In this document: positions 45,264 to 54,505 of the stretch, in pieces
Position numbering within the stretch: position 1 is the first letter of the stretch
How the letters are laid out: every line of letters begins with the position of its first letter
Assembly (NCBI RefSeq): GCF_008830185.1
Contig: NZ_WAGX01000003.1
Coordinates: forward strand, 218,534-282,533
Origin: Candidatus Galacturonatibacter soehngenii
GTDB taxonomy: Bacteria; Bacillota; Clostridia; Lachnospirales; Lachnospiraceae
Length of the DNA: 64,000 nucleotides
Direction: 5' to 3'
The notes under the pieces: generated by a model
What the model saw: the letters and a program-made list of their open reading frames with translations, nothing else
Databases searched by the model: none
Told to the model about the DNA's origin: nothing
Position numbers and translations under genes: made by a program

Positions 45264-46517
45264 ATGAAAAAAAGAACACTTAGTTTGATAGTGTCGTTAG
45301 CATTGACTGCAACTTTAATTGCAGGTTGCGGATCATCTGCAACAAAAGAATCATCAAGTGACACGATACAAACACAGTCTAGCGAATCAGCATCTGGTGA
45401 TACACAAGATGATGCTAGTGCAATTAAAGTAGGTATCATGTACATAGGTGATGAAAATGAAGGTTATACGGAATCTCATATGAAGGGAATCCAAGAAATG
45501 AAGACAGCACTTGGCCTAACAGATGAACAAGTGATTGAAAAAACAAATATTCCAGAGGATGAGTCGGCATATGATGCCGCAGTTGATCTTGCAGATCAAG
45601 GTTGTAATATCATATTTGCGAATAGCTTTGGACAGGAAAGCTATATGATGCAGGCAGCAGAAGAATTTCCAGAGGTGCAGTTTGCTCATGCGACAGGATA
45701 TCAGGCAGCATCTTCAGGGCTTTCCAATATGCATAACTATTTTACCTCTATTTATGAAGCTAGATTTGTAACAGGTGTGGTTGCTGGTTTAAAGCTAAAT
45801 GAGCTGATTGAAAATGGGACAATTACAGCAGAACAAGCAAAAATAGGTTATGTTGGTGCATTTCCATATGCGGAAGTAGTTTCAGGTTATACCTCCTTTT
45901 ATTTAGGAGCAAAAAGTGTTTGTCCTACCGCTACAATGGAAGTGCAATATACAAATAGTTGGGCTGATATGTCAGGTGAGGCAGAAGTTGCTTCTCAGTT
46001 AATCGCAAATGGAGCAAAATTAATCAGCCAGCATGCAGATACAACGGGTGCACCATCTGCGTGTGAACAAGCTGGAGTACCAAATGTTGGTTATAATGTG
46101 GATATGACTTCAGTAGCTCCTGATAGTGCATTAACCTCAGCATATAATAACTGGGCACCTTACTATACCTATGCGGTTAAGAGTGTAATAGATGGTACAA
46201 AAATGGATGTTAATTGGTGTCAAGGCTTTGCGGAAGGTGCAGTTGGCATTACCGCTTTAAATGAAAAAGTGGTTGCAGCTGGTAGTGCAGAGAAAGTTGC
46301 ACAAGTAGAAGCAGCGATTAAAGATGGAAGCTTACATGTATTTGATACTACTACATTCACAATAGGTGGCAAGTCACTTGAAGACTTAATTGCAGAAGGT
46401 GGAGATTATGCAAAATATGCTGATTATGTATCAGATGGATATTTCCATGAATCTGAACTTGCTTCTTCCCCATCATTTGATTTAAGAATTGATGGTATTA
46501 CTGAATTAACAGAGTAG
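45264..46517 (+). CDS. BMP-family (PnrA-like) substrate-binding lipoprotein
   Basis: 417 residues. The signal peptide ends in the lipobox LIAGC (Cys22), followed by a Ser/Thr-rich linker. The BMP domain starts IKVGIMYIGDENEGYTESHMKG and includes GCNIIFANSFGQ and AKIGYVGAFPYAEV. Members bind purine nucleosides or, in some cases, other solutes for ABC import. The ATPase and two permeases follow in order, as in nucleoside importers. Confidence 0.94.
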   Translation: MKKRTLSLIVSLALTATLIAGCGSSATKESSSDTIQTQSSESASGDTQDDASAIKVGIMYIGDENEGYTESHMKGIQEMKTALGLTDEQVIEKTNIPEDESAYDAAVDLADQGCNIIFANSFGQESYMMQAAEEFPEVQFAHATGYQAASSGLSNMHNYFTSIYEARFVTGVVAGLKLNELIENGTITAEQAKIGYVGAFPYAEVVSGYTSFYLGAKSVCPTATMEVQYTNSWADMSGEAEVASQLIANGAKLISQHADTTGAPSACEQAGVPNVGYNVDMTSVAPDSALTSAYNNWAPYYTYAVKSVIDGTKMDVNWCQGFAEGAVGITALNEKVVAAGSAEKVAQVEAAIKDGSLHVFDTTTFTIGGKSLEDLIAEGGDYAKYADYVSDGYFHESELASSPSFDLRIDGITELTE

Positions 46518-46538
46518 TTTCGAGATACAACGAATATT

Positions 46539-46563
46539 GCGGAACTGTATTGTACAGTTCCGC
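46539..46563 (+). other. Intercistronic hairpin after the BMP binding-protein gene
   Basis: GCGGAACTGTA (46539-46549) pairs perfectly with TACAGTTCCGC (46553-46563), loop TTG, followed by CTATTTTATA. It resembles the hairpin after the other ABC binding protein (18791-18833) and probably sets the ratio of binding protein to membrane components. Confidence 0.7.
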
Positions 46564-46585
46564 CTATTTTATAGGAGGATTTTTT

Positions 46586-48124
46586 GTGGAACAGGTCAAC
46601 GCAATTGAATTAAAGCATGTAACGAAGCGATTTGGTGAGGTTACTGCAAATGACAATGTAAGTCTTACGTTAAAAAAGGGTGAAATACTTTCTATTCTTG
46701 GTGAGAATGGGAGTGGTAAAACTACGCTTATGAATATGTTATCTGGTATTTACTTTCCTGACGAAGGAGAGATACGCATAAATGGAAACGCAGTTACGAT
46801 TCGCTCTCCAAAAGATTCTTTTTCGTTGGGAATCGGTATGATTCATCAACATTTTAAGTTAATCAATATTTTAACAGCAGCAGAAAATATCATATTAGGA
46901 CTTCCAGGAGAAAAGAAGATTAAAATGCCTCAGGTAGTCGAGGAAATCAATGCATTAACTAGAAAATATGGATTTGATTTAAATCCAATGCAAAAAATAT
47001 ATGATATGTCAGTATCACAAAAACAAACGGTTGAAATTATAAAAGTATTGTATCGAGGTGCCGATATTTTAATTTTAGATGAACCGACAGCGGTGTTGAC
47101 ACCACATGAGACAACAAAATTATTTCAAGTATTAAAAAATATGAAAGAAGATGGAAAATCCATCATTATTATTACTCACAAATTAAATGAGGTGTTGGAG
47201 TTATCAGATAGAATCAGTGTGCTAAGAAAAGGAACATACATTAATACTGTTGAAACAAAAGATGCAACAGTGGAATCTTTGACAGAAATGATGGTAGGAG
47301 AAAAGGTGAGTTTGGACATTAAGAGAACTAAGCCTACCAATCAGAAAAAACGAATTGAAGTTTGTAACATTAATTGTAGAAATAAAGAGGGATTGCCTGT
47401 TTTAACAGATGCCTCCTTCATAGCATATAGTGGAGAAATACTTGGGGTTGCGGGTATTTCAGGAAGTGGACAAAAAGAACTTTTGGAATCCATTGCTGGA
47501 TTACAAAAATTAGAAAGTGGACAAATCTTTTATCATACACCAGAGGAGACGATAGAAGATTTAACTAAATTAAGCGCAGATGTAATCAAAGAAAAAGGTG
47601 TTAGATTAGCATTTGTACCAGAAGACCGACTTGGAATGGGACTGGTAGGTTCTATGGATTTGACCGATAATATGATGATACGAAGCTATAAAGATGGAAG
47701 AAGCTTTTTAGTAGATCGTAAGAAACCTAGAAAGCTAGCATCAAAGATTGTAGAGCAGTTAAAGGTTGTTACTCCAAAATTAGAAACGCCAGTTCGCAGA
47801 TTATCAGGTGGAAATGTCCAAAAGGTTTTAGTAGGTAGAGAGATTGCACTTAATCCAACTGTTTTAATGGTAGCATATCCAGTGCGAGGGTTGGATATTA
47901 ATTCTTCCTATACAATTTATAATCTTCTTAATGAGGAGAAGAAAAAAGGACATGCTGTTATTTGCGTAATTGAAGATCTTGATGTCTTGTTAGAACTTTG
48001 CGATCGTATCCTTGTATTAAATAGTGGAAAAATTACTGGTGTTGTTGATGCGCGTTCTACAAATAAAGAAGAACTTGGATTGTTGATGACAGGTACAGGA
48101 GAGGAGAAGCACAAGGATGAGTAA
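46586..48124 (+). CDS. ABC transporter ATPase of the BMP/nucleoside type (two domains)
   Basis: About 512 residues starting at GTG 46586, with AGGAGG (46573-46578) 7 nt upstream. Domain 1 is intact: Walker A GENGSGKTT and Walker B ILDEPTAVLTP. Domain 2 is degenerate: the P-loop region reads GISGSGQKE, and after RRLSGGNVQK the Walker B region reads MVAYPVRGLD without the catalytic Glu, leaving one hydrolytic site. This pattern is normal for the family. It overlaps the first permease by 8 bp. Confidence 0.95.
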   Translation: MEQVNAIELKHVTKRFGEVTANDNVSLTLKKGEILSILGENGSGKTTLMNMLSGIYFPDEGEIRINGNAVTIRSPKDSFSLGIGMIHQHFKLINILTAAENIILGLPGEKKIKMPQVVEEINALTRKYGFDLNPMQKIYDMSVSQKQTVEIIKVLYRGADILILDEPTAVLTPHETTKLFQVLKNMKEDGKSIIIITHKLNEVLELSDRISVLRKGTYINTVETKDATVESLTEMMVGEKVSLDIKRTKPTNQKKRIEVCNINCRNKEGLPVLTDASFIAYSGEILGVAGISGSGQKELLESIAGLQKLESGQIFYHTPEETIEDLTKLSADVIKEKGVRLAFVPEDRLGMGLVGSMDLTDNMMIRSYKDGRSFLVDRKKPRKLASKIVEQLKVVTPKLETPVRRLSGGNVQKVLVGREIALNPTVLMVAYPVRGLDINSSYTIYNLLNEEKKKGHAVICVIEDLDVLLELCDRILVLNSGKITGVVDARSTNKEELGLLMTGTGEEKHKDE

Positions 48125-49229
48125 AGACATTGTGTTATTAAATAAAGAACCGTTTATACGCATGGTAAAAAGAGATAGCATCACTACTGTAAAAGCATGG
48201 TTCATTCGAATGATTGCTGTAATACTGGCTCTTATTGTTGCGGCTCTTGTTATTGTAGCCATAACAAAGCAAAATCCAATTGAAGTATATCTAGGGATGA
48301 TTGACGGTGCAGTAGGAAGCAAACGTAGATTATGGGTTACAATTAGAGAGATTTTAGCTATGCTGTGTATAGCAGTTGGCTTGACACCTGCATTCAAAAT
48401 GAAGTTTTGGAACATAGGGGCGGAAGGACAGATTCTAATGGGAGGAACTGCAGCTGCGGCCTTTATGATTTACTTTTCAGATAAGTTACCAAGCGGTATT
48501 TTACTTATCGTTATTATCATTGTAAGTTCAATTGCAGGATTAATATGGGGTATAATTCCAGCTTTCTTTAAAGCATACTTTAATACGAATGAAACGCTAT
48601 TTACCTTAATGCTAAATTATGTAGCGATGCAAATTGTTACCTTTTGTATTGTGTTTTGGGAAAATCCAACTGGCTCCAATACGGTTGGTATTATCAATTC
48701 TGCTACCAAGGCAGGATGGTTTCCAAGCCTTTTTGGAAATGTATATGGTCTAAATGTAGTATTAGTCCTATTACTAACAACTGCGATTGCGATTTATATG
48801 AAATATAGTAAGCATGGATATGAAATTTCTGTTGTTGGTGAAAGTGAATTTACAGCAGAATATGCAGGTATTAATGTAAAAAAAGTTATTTTAAGAACGA
48901 TGATGGTTTCAGGTGCTATATGTGGCTTTGCAGGCAGCTTAATTGTAAGTGGTGCTAGTCATACAATATCTACAAGTACAGCAGGCGGAAGAGGATTTAC
49001 TGCAATCATTGTAGCTTGGATGGCCAAATTTAATCCAATTGCAATGATACTTGTATCGGCATTATTAATATTTATGCAACAAGGTTCCGTTCAAATTGCG
49101 ACTCAGTTTGGGTTAAATGAAAATGCCTCTGACATTATTACAGGAATTATTATTTTCTTTTTAATCGGTTGTGAATTCTTTATAAATTATCAGGTTGAAC
49201 TTCGCAAAAAAAGCAAGGAGGGTAAATAA
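48117..49229 (+). CDS. BMP-type ABC transporter permease 1
   Basis: A 370-residue BPD_transp_2-family protein with about nine helices and the family stretch MKFWNIGAEGQILMGGTAAA near residue 100. It pairs with the next permease to form the channel, as in nucleoside importers of Gram-positive bacteria. The start lies inside the ATPase gene and the stop is followed directly by the next ATG, so the proteins are made together. Confidence 0.94.
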   Translation: MSKDIVLLNKEPFIRMVKRDSITTVKAWFIRMIAVILALIVAALVIVAITKQNPIEVYLGMIDGAVGSKRRLWVTIREILAMLCIAVGLTPAFKMKFWNIGAEGQILMGGTAAAAFMIYFSDKLPSGILLIVIIIVSSIAGLIWGIIPAFFKAYFNTNETLFTLMLNYVAMQIVTFCIVFWENPTGSNTVGIINSATKAGWFPSLFGNVYGLNVVLVLLLTTAIAIYMKYSKHGYEISVVGESEFTAEYAGINVKKVILRTMMVSGAICGFAGSLIVSGASHTISTSTAGGRGFTAIIVAWMAKFNPIAMILVSALLIFMQQGSVQIATQFGLNENASDIITGIIIFFLIGCEFFINYQVELRKKSKEGK

Positions 49230-50210
49230 ATGGATTTATTACTTACATTTATACAAAAGGCCATTGGACAAGGAATTGCAATTTTATTTGGTGCCACAGG
49301 TGAAATTGTGACTGAAAAATCTGGTAATTTGAATCTTGGAATCCCTGGAATTATGTACATGGGGGGTATTAGTGGATTAATGGGAGCATTTTTTTATGAA
49401 AAAAATGTAGCAAATCCAATTCCACTTATAGGGCTTTTTATTTCCTTTTTAATGACTTTCATTGTTTCAGCCTTAGGAGGATTTATTTATAGTTTTTTAA
49501 CCATTACATTAAGAGCCAATCAAAATGTAGTTGGTCTTGCATTAACAACGTTTGGAGTTGGATTTGGTAACTTTTTTGGAGGTTCTATTTCAAAGCTTGC
49601 AGGTGGTGTCGGACAGATATCGGTAAAGACAACAGCAGCAGCATTTCGAGCATCGGTTCCAGTGCTAAATAAGATACCAATTATAGGAGATTTATTATTT
49701 TCATATGGTTTTTTAACTTACCTTGCAATTATCATTTCTTTATCAATGACGTACTTTCTAAAACACACTAGAAAGGGATTAAACCTTCGTGCAGTAGGGG
49801 AAGACCCTGCAACAGCTGATGCGGCAGGTATCAATGTAACTAGATATAAATATAGTGCAACAGTAATGGGGGCAGCAATAGCTGGACTTGGTGGACTATA
49901 CTTTGTTATGGAATATTACGGTGGAACTTGGTCAAACAATGGATTTGGTGATAGAGGATGGCTTGCGATTGCTTTGGTAATTTTAGCATTATGGAATCCC
50001 AATAATGCAATTTGGGGCTCTTTCTTATTTGGTGGATTATATATTTTGTATATTTACTTACCAGGACTGACAAGAGCAACGCAGGAATTATGTAAGATGC
50101 TTCCTTATCTTGTTACAATTGTAGTTCTTATCATTTCAAGCAAGAGGAATAAACATGAAAGTCAGCCACCATCAAGTTTAGGAAAAGCGTATTTTAGAGA
50201 AGAAAGATAA
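49230..50210 (+). CDS. BMP-type ABC transporter permease 2
   Basis: A 326-residue membrane protein with eight or nine helices. It carries the family markers GATGEIVTEKSGNLNLGIPG near the N-terminus and LNLRAVGEDPATADAAGINV. It is the second channel half. A GGAGG lies at the end of the preceding gene. The operon ends here with a terminator. Confidence 0.95.
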   Translation: MDLLLTFIQKAIGQGIAILFGATGEIVTEKSGNLNLGIPGIMYMGGISGLMGAFFYEKNVANPIPLIGLFISFLMTFIVSALGGFIYSFLTITLRANQNVVGLALTTFGVGFGNFFGGSISKLAGGVGQISVKTTAAAFRASVPVLNKIPIIGDLLFSYGFLTYLAIIISLSMTYFLKHTRKGLNLRAVGEDPATADAAGINVTRYKYSATVMGAAIAGLGGLYFVMEYYGGTWSNNGFGDRGWLAIALVILALWNPNNAIWGSFLFGGLYILYIYLPGLTRATQELCKMLPYLVTIVVLIISSKRNKHESQPPSSLGKAYFREER

Positions 50211-50216
50211 GAGGAG

Positions 50217-50254
50217 AAGAGTTTTTATCAATAAAGGGATAAAAACTCTTTTTT
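50217..50254 (+). terminator. Intrinsic terminator after the BMP transporter operon
   Basis: AAGAGTTTTTATC (50217-50229) pairs perfectly with GATAAAAACTCTT (50238-50250), followed by a T run. Confidence 0.9.
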
Positions 50255-50394
50255 ATATCGTTAGTTGTTTCTGCTATCAAAAAATAAATAAAGTGTTAGA
50301 AATTTGTAATATAATACATATTGCTATATGCTATACTCATTCATATAGATTAAATTTATTGGGAAAAAGATAAGTACTTTATAAGGGGGTATAT

Positions 50395-50787
50395 ATGGAA
50401 ACATTTTATTATGGTGGGATAGAAGATAGTCTCTTTACAATTATACCGATTATCATTGTAATAGGTTTTGTTCTTGTTTTTGGGTTAATAGCATTTAGAT
50501 TAGTGCAAGGGGCTTTACAATGGAAAGCCAATAATGATAGCCCAGTTTTAACAGTAGAAGCCACATTAGTTACAAAAAGAGATGAAATACATAGACATCA
50601 ATCAACAGATGATCAGTTGATGTCTTCCACATATAGCAACTATTACGCTACCTTTCAGGTCGAAAGTGGTGATAGGATAGAATTTCAGGTAAATGGAAAA
50701 GAATATGGGTTGTTAGTGGAAAAAGATTTTGGTAAACTTACTTTTCAAGGAACCAGATATCTTGGATTCGAAAGAATCAATAAATGA
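50395..50787 (+). CDS. DUF2500-family membrane protein
   Basis: 130 residues. One membrane helix (about 15-38) is followed by a beta-rich domain containing SPVLTVEATLVTKRDE, YYATFQVESGDRIEFQV and GKLTFQGTRYLGF, which matches the DUF2500 pattern. Function is unknown. AAGGGGG precedes the ATG. It is 31 nt from aroD and may share its transcript, without an obvious functional link. Confidence 0.8.
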   Translation: METFYYGGIEDSLFTIIPIIIVIGFVLVFGLIAFRLVQGALQWKANNDSPVLTVEATLVTKRDEIHRHQSTDDQLMSSTYSNYYATFQVESGDRIEFQVNGKEYGLLVEKDFGKLTFQGTRYLGFERINK

Positions 50788-50818
50788 ATGACTTCATAGG
50801 AGTAATAAGGAGATTGTG

Positions 50819-51586
50819 ATGAATACAGTGACTGTGAAAAATGTAGTGATTGGAGCAGGGATTCCTAAAATATGTATCCCAATCGTAGCAACAGCAAAGG
50901 AAGATATCATAAAGGAGGCGAAAAACCTTTTGATGTTTCCAGTTGATATTGTGGAATGGCGTGTAGATTGGTTTGAACACGTAGAAGACTTTGAACAGGT
51001 TATAGATGTATTAAAGGAGTTGAATCGTGTTTTAACCAGTATTCCTCTGCTTTTTACATTTCGTACCATTAAAGAAGGTGGAGTTAAAGAATTCGAGACC
51101 AAAGCGTATATTGACTTATTAAAATCAATCATTAATACACAATTAATTGATTTCATTGATGTTGAGATATTTACAGGGGATAATATTGTTCAAGAAATCA
51201 TAAACAAAGCACATGAAAATGGAGTGAAAGTAATTGCATCGAATCATGATTTTAAAAAGACTCCTCCAAAAGAAGAGATTGTTAGTAGACTTTTAAAGAT
51301 GCAAGAAATTGGAGCAGATATTGCAAAAATCGCTGTAATGCCAAACTCCAAGATGGATGTACTTGTACTACTTGAGGCGACACTAGAAATGTCAGAAAAG
51401 CATGCAGATAGACCTATTATTACTATGTCAATGGCTGATTTAGGCGTCATCAGTCGGTTATCTGGTCAAGTGTTTGGCTCATCCGTTACCTTTGCTTCTG
51501 CACAAAAAGCATCTGCTCCAGGGCAAATACCAGCTAAGCAATTAGAGGAAGTGTTACATATTTTAAATCAAGGCATGAAGGAATGA
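50819..51586 (+). CDS. aroD: 3-dehydroquinate dehydratase, type I
   Basis: A 255-residue shikimate-pathway enzyme that dehydrates 3-dehydroquinate through a Schiff base. Visible are the substrate-binding EWRVDWFE region, the catalytic His in SNHDF and the Schiff-base Lys in ADIAKIAVMP. I choose the ATG at 50819, 6 nt after AAGGAG; a GTG at 50816 is too close. It is followed after 133 nt by aroK, another shikimate enzyme. Confidence 0.95.
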   Translation: MNTVTVKNVVIGAGIPKICIPIVATAKEDIIKEAKNLLMFPVDIVEWRVDWFEHVEDFEQVIDVLKELNRVLTSIPLLFTFRTIKEGGVKEFETKAYIDLLKSIINTQLIDFIDVEIFTGDNIVQEIINKAHENGVKVIASNHDFKKTPPKEEIVSRLLKMQEIGADIAKIAVMPNSKMDVLVLLEATLEMSEKHADRPIITMSMADLGVISRLSGQVFGSSVTFASAQKASAPGQIPAKQLEEVLHILNQGMKE

Positions 51587-51719
51587 TCGATTCATCAAAA
51601 GCTTGATGGAAGTGATAGGATATGTTATTATTCTATGGTAATGCGTTAAAGCTTTAATGAATTGATACAACACCAGTAGAGTCATAATTTTTATCTGGTA
51701 AGAGTATAAGGAGGCCCCA

Positions 51720-52313
51720 ATGGAGAAAGAAGCACGAGACATCTTTGCAGATATGGAAAAGGAAGGACGAAGAGTCAAAGATTTGATAACGTTTCATATA
51801 ATGCTAATAGGTTTTATGGGAGCAGGTAAAAGTACAGTTTCTTCTTATTTAAGTAAGCAATTGAATATGGAGGAAGTAGATACGGATTCGCTTATCGTGA
51901 AAAAAGAAGGAAAGAAAATTCCACAGATATTTGAAGAAAAAGGAGAAAAATATTTTCGTGATTGTGAAAGTAGTATTTTAATTGATTTACAAAAAAGAAA
52001 TAATTTAATTGTTTCTTGCGGAGGAGGAATTGTTCTTCGCGAAGAAAATGTGTGGAATATGAAAAAGCAAGGACGTATTGTTTTACTTACAGCTACCCCA
52101 CAAACGATATATGAAAGAGTAAAAGATAGCAAAGAAAGACCTATCCTAAATGACAATATGAACACAGAATTTATTGCACAGCTCATGGAGAAAAGACAGG
52201 ATAAGTATCTAGCGGCAGCAGATATTATTGTAGCCACAGACCAAAAAACTGTTGAGCAGATTTGTGATGAAATAATAGAGAAATTAATACGCTTAGAAGT
52301 AAAGAACCAATAA
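51720..52313 (+). CDS. aroK: Shikimate kinase with a short N-terminal extension
   Basis: 197 residues. Phosphorylates shikimate with ATP. Walker A is GFMGAGKST; substrate-binding residues are in DTD (after EEV), FRDCES and the SCGGGI loop; the lid region is KERPIL. About 25 charged helical residues before the kinase core are unusual, but AAGGAGG sits just before the ATG at 51720, so the extension appears to be translated. Length otherwise matches the family. Confidence 0.94.
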   Translation: MEKEARDIFADMEKEGRRVKDLITFHIMLIGFMGAGKSTVSSYLSKQLNMEEVDTDSLIVKKEGKKIPQIFEEKGEKYFRDCESSILIDLQKRNNLIVSCGGGIVLREENVWNMKKQGRIVLLTATPQTIYERVKDSKERPILNDNMNTEFIAQLMEKRQDKYLAAADIIVATDQKTVEQICDEIIEKLIRLEVKNQ

Positions 52314-52331
52314 GGTTATTTATAGAATGAA

Positions 52332-52386
52332 TAAAACACCCATTTAATCCAGTGATAGTTACACAGGGATAGAAATGGGTGTTTTA
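52332..52386. terminator. Bidirectional terminator between aroK and azlD
   Basis: TAAAACACCCATTT (52332-52345) pairs perfectly with AAATGGGTGTTTTA (52373-52386), with a 27-nt loop that holds a smaller stem. It serves the converging aroK (+) and azlCD (-) genes. Confidence 0.85.
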
Positions 52387-52427
52387 ATATGAACAAAATT
52401 TCTATGTAAGGCTTGTAAATTGTACTT

Positions 52428-52754
52428 TTAAAATACAAATTGAATCAACAGCATGTAAAGAATGGTTCCGCCAGCTATTGAAACAAGCATTTGGCGCTTC
52501 CAAAGGTGTAAGATACATACGAAAATAATAGATAACAATTCTGGTATCCCATGACTACCCTTGAAAATACGAATATCTTTTAGACAATAAATAACCAACA
52601 TTCCAAAAATGGCAGAAGGTAGTGCTTTACCTAAGTATTGTACATAAGCAGGAGTTGGCTTTTTGGATGAAAATATCAAAAAGGGTAAAAATCTTGTAAG
52701 TATAGTTCCTAATACACAAATGCTAATTATAATAATTTGTTCAGCTAAACTCAT
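52428..52754 (-). CDS. azlD: Branched-chain amino acid exporter small subunit AzlD
   Basis: 108 residues with four helices and the patterns TRFLPFLIF and [19 protein letters not shown]. It forms an exporter for branched-chain amino acids or their analogues with AzlC. Its start overlaps the azlC stop by 4 bp. Confidence 0.93.
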   Translation of the reverse strand: MSLAEQIIIISICVLGTILTRFLPFLIFSSKKPTPAYVQYLGKALPSAIFGMLVIYCLKDIRIFKGSHGIPELLSIIFVCILHLWKRQMLVSIAGGTILYMLLIQFVF

Positions 52755-53467
52755 GATGTCGATAAACCTCCTGTTTGTTCTAAGGGTTTTCTTAGTAATG
52801 TAAGTAAGAAAAGAATCAGTAGCATGGTAGGAATCATGAAATGATCAGGTCCCCATAGGATAAGGCATAAAATTGATGAAACAATCCCAATAAAAGCAGA
52901 GTGATGCTTATCCTCTTTTAGCCATTGTTCTAGAAAAATTACGACAAACATAGCAGTCATAACGAATTCAAGACCCTCCGTATTAAAGCGAATGAAAGAG
53001 CCAAGAAGACCTCCTAATGTTGCGCCAAAGACCCAATAAAAATGATTGAGCACAGTCACAAAGAACATAAACCACCCAGAATCTACCTCCTTTGGAATGG
53101 TAGCTGTGTAATTAATCGAAAAACTTTCATCGCACATACCAAAAATAAGATAAGGCTTCTTCCATCCAGTACCTTTGTATTTATCAAGCATTGCTATTCC
53201 GTAAAATAAATGACGTGCCTGAATCATGAGTGTCATGATGAAAGCCTGCAAAGGATTAAATGCGCCAAGCAAAAGGCTTACAGCAACAAATTCTAAAGAG
53301 CCACCATAAATAATAAAGCTCATAACCATGGGATATAAAAATGGAAAGCCTGAAACATTCATATAAATACCATAGGTAAGTCCTAAAAACCAAAAACCTG
53401 CAAAAATTGGTATCGTATAAGGAAATGCGGCTTGAAAGGATTTTTTAATCATTGCTTGTTTTTTCAT
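52751..53467 (-). CDS. azlC: Branched-chain amino acid exporter large subunit AzlC
   Basis: 238 residues with five or six helices. The family stretch [20 protein letters not shown] is followed by [20 protein letters not shown] and DESFSINY. It works with AzlD in amino-acid efflux. No lrp-like azlB is adjacent, but the promoter carries an inverted repeat. Translation begins at the ATG whose complement ends at 53467. Confidence 0.94.
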   Translation of the reverse strand: MKKQAMIKKSFQAAFPYTIPIFAGFWFLGLTYGIYMNVSGFPFLYPMVMSFIIYGGSLEFVAVSLLLGAFNPLQAFIMTLMIQARHLFYGIAMLDKYKGTGWKKPYLIFGMCDESFSINYTATIPKEVDSGWFMFFVTVLNHFYWVFGATLGGLLGSFIRFNTEGLEFVMTAMFVVIFLEQWLKEDKHHSAFIGIVSSILCLILWGPDHFMIPTMLLILFLLTLLRKPLEQTGGLSTS

Positions 53468-53506
53468 TGTTCAACTCCTAAACTAATGTTTTAACTGATG
53501 GGTTAT

Positions 53507-53550
53507 ATTATAACGTTGATGGCTCCTACAATCAATCCTATAATTGTAGG
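53507..53550 (-). promoter_or_regulatory. azlCD promoter with an inverted repeat over the -35
   Basis: On the minus strand the -35 is TTGATT (complement at 53530-53535) and the -10 TATAAT (53507-53512), with a 17-nt spacer. CCTACAAT (53525-53532) and ATTGTAGG (53543-53550) form a perfect 8+10+8 repeat covering the -35, a possible Lrp- or LysR-type site. Confidence 0.65.
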
Positions 53551-53746
53551 TACAACAATTTTGAAGTAATCGTTTTTTCAAGCTGAGTGAGTGGATTGAA
53601 GTTAGAAAAGAGAAAGAATTGACAAAGATTATCATTGAAGGTAGACTGAAAGAAAGTCACTGATGTGCAGTTAAAAAGAAAGAAGGTAGCAGCTATTATT
53701 ACATAAGCAATATTTTATTAATTGAAATAGAAGGAGAATTCCAAGT

Positions 53747-54505
53747 ATGGATACACAGGATATATTAAAAAAAGTGAAATGTGGAGAAATGTCAGTCGAA
53801 CAAGCCGAGCAGCTGCTTCGAAAACAGCCCTTTGATGATATGGGATACGCCAAAATAGATACTCATAGAAAAATTCGCTCTGGATTTGCTGAAGTGATAT
53901 ATTGTAGTGGTAAGGATAAGGAGCATTTGCTTCAAATTTTTGGTAGAATCTATAAAGAAGAAGGAGAGGTTCTTGGTACCAGAGCTTCTCAAAGTCAATA
54001 TGAGTTCATTCAAAAGGTATACCCACAAGTAGAATATGATAACTTATCAAAAATCATTAAAATAGAAAAAGAAAACAAAATAAGAACAGGAAAAATAACG
54101 GTATGCTCAGCAGGGACAGCAGATATACCAGTCGCAGAAGAGGCGGCACAAACAGCAGAATTTTTTGGCTCTTATGTGGAGAGAATCTATGACGTAGGAG
54201 TAAGTGGAATTCATCGATTATTGGCTCGATTAGAAGTAATACAAAGTGCAAATTGCGTGGTAGCAGTTGCTGGAATGGAGGGGGCTTTGGCAAGTGTACT
54301 TGGAGGACTGGTAGATAAGCCAGTCATAGCAGTGCCCACTTCAATTGGCTATGGAGCTAGTTTTCATGGAGTGTCCGCATTATTAACCATGATTAACTCC
54401 TGCGCCAATGGAATTGCAGTCGTAAATATTGACAATGGGTATGGAGCTGGCTATATGGCAACACAAATCAATCGCCTTGCTATAAAGGAGGAACATCATG
54501 GGTAA
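53747..54505 (+). CDS. larB: Nickel-pincer nucleotide biosynthesis protein LarB
   Basis: 252 residues. Carboxylates and hydrolyses nicotinic acid adenine dinucleotide in the first step of making the nickel-pincer cofactor of lactate racemase. The N-terminal half (EQAEQLLRKQPFDDMGYAKID, HRKIRSGFAEVIYCSGK) is followed by a PurE-like domain with VCSAGTADIPVAEEA and VVAVAGMEGALASVLGGLVD. AAGGAGAA precedes the ATG. It overlaps larC by 8 bp. Neither larA nor larE is in the window. Confidence 0.95.
   Translation: MDTQDILKKVKCGEMSVEQAEQLLRKQPFDDMGYAKIDTHRKIRSGFAEVIYCSGKDKEHLLQIFGRIYKEEGEVLGTRASQSQYEFIQKVYPQVEYDNLSKIIKIEKENKIRTGKITVCSAGTADIPVAEEAAQTAEFFGSYVERIYDVGVSGIHRLLARLEVIQSANCVVAVAGMEGALASVLGGLVDKPVIAVPTSIGYGASFHGVSALLTMINSCANGIAVVNIDNGYGAGYMATQINRLAIKEEHHG

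Noticed and set aside
48017..48415. 132-codon minus-strand frame
   Set aside because: Antisense to the end of the BMP-type ATPase and the first permease, both of which are certain.
51845..52237. 130-codon minus-strand frame
   Set aside because: Antisense to aroK, whose motifs are clear.
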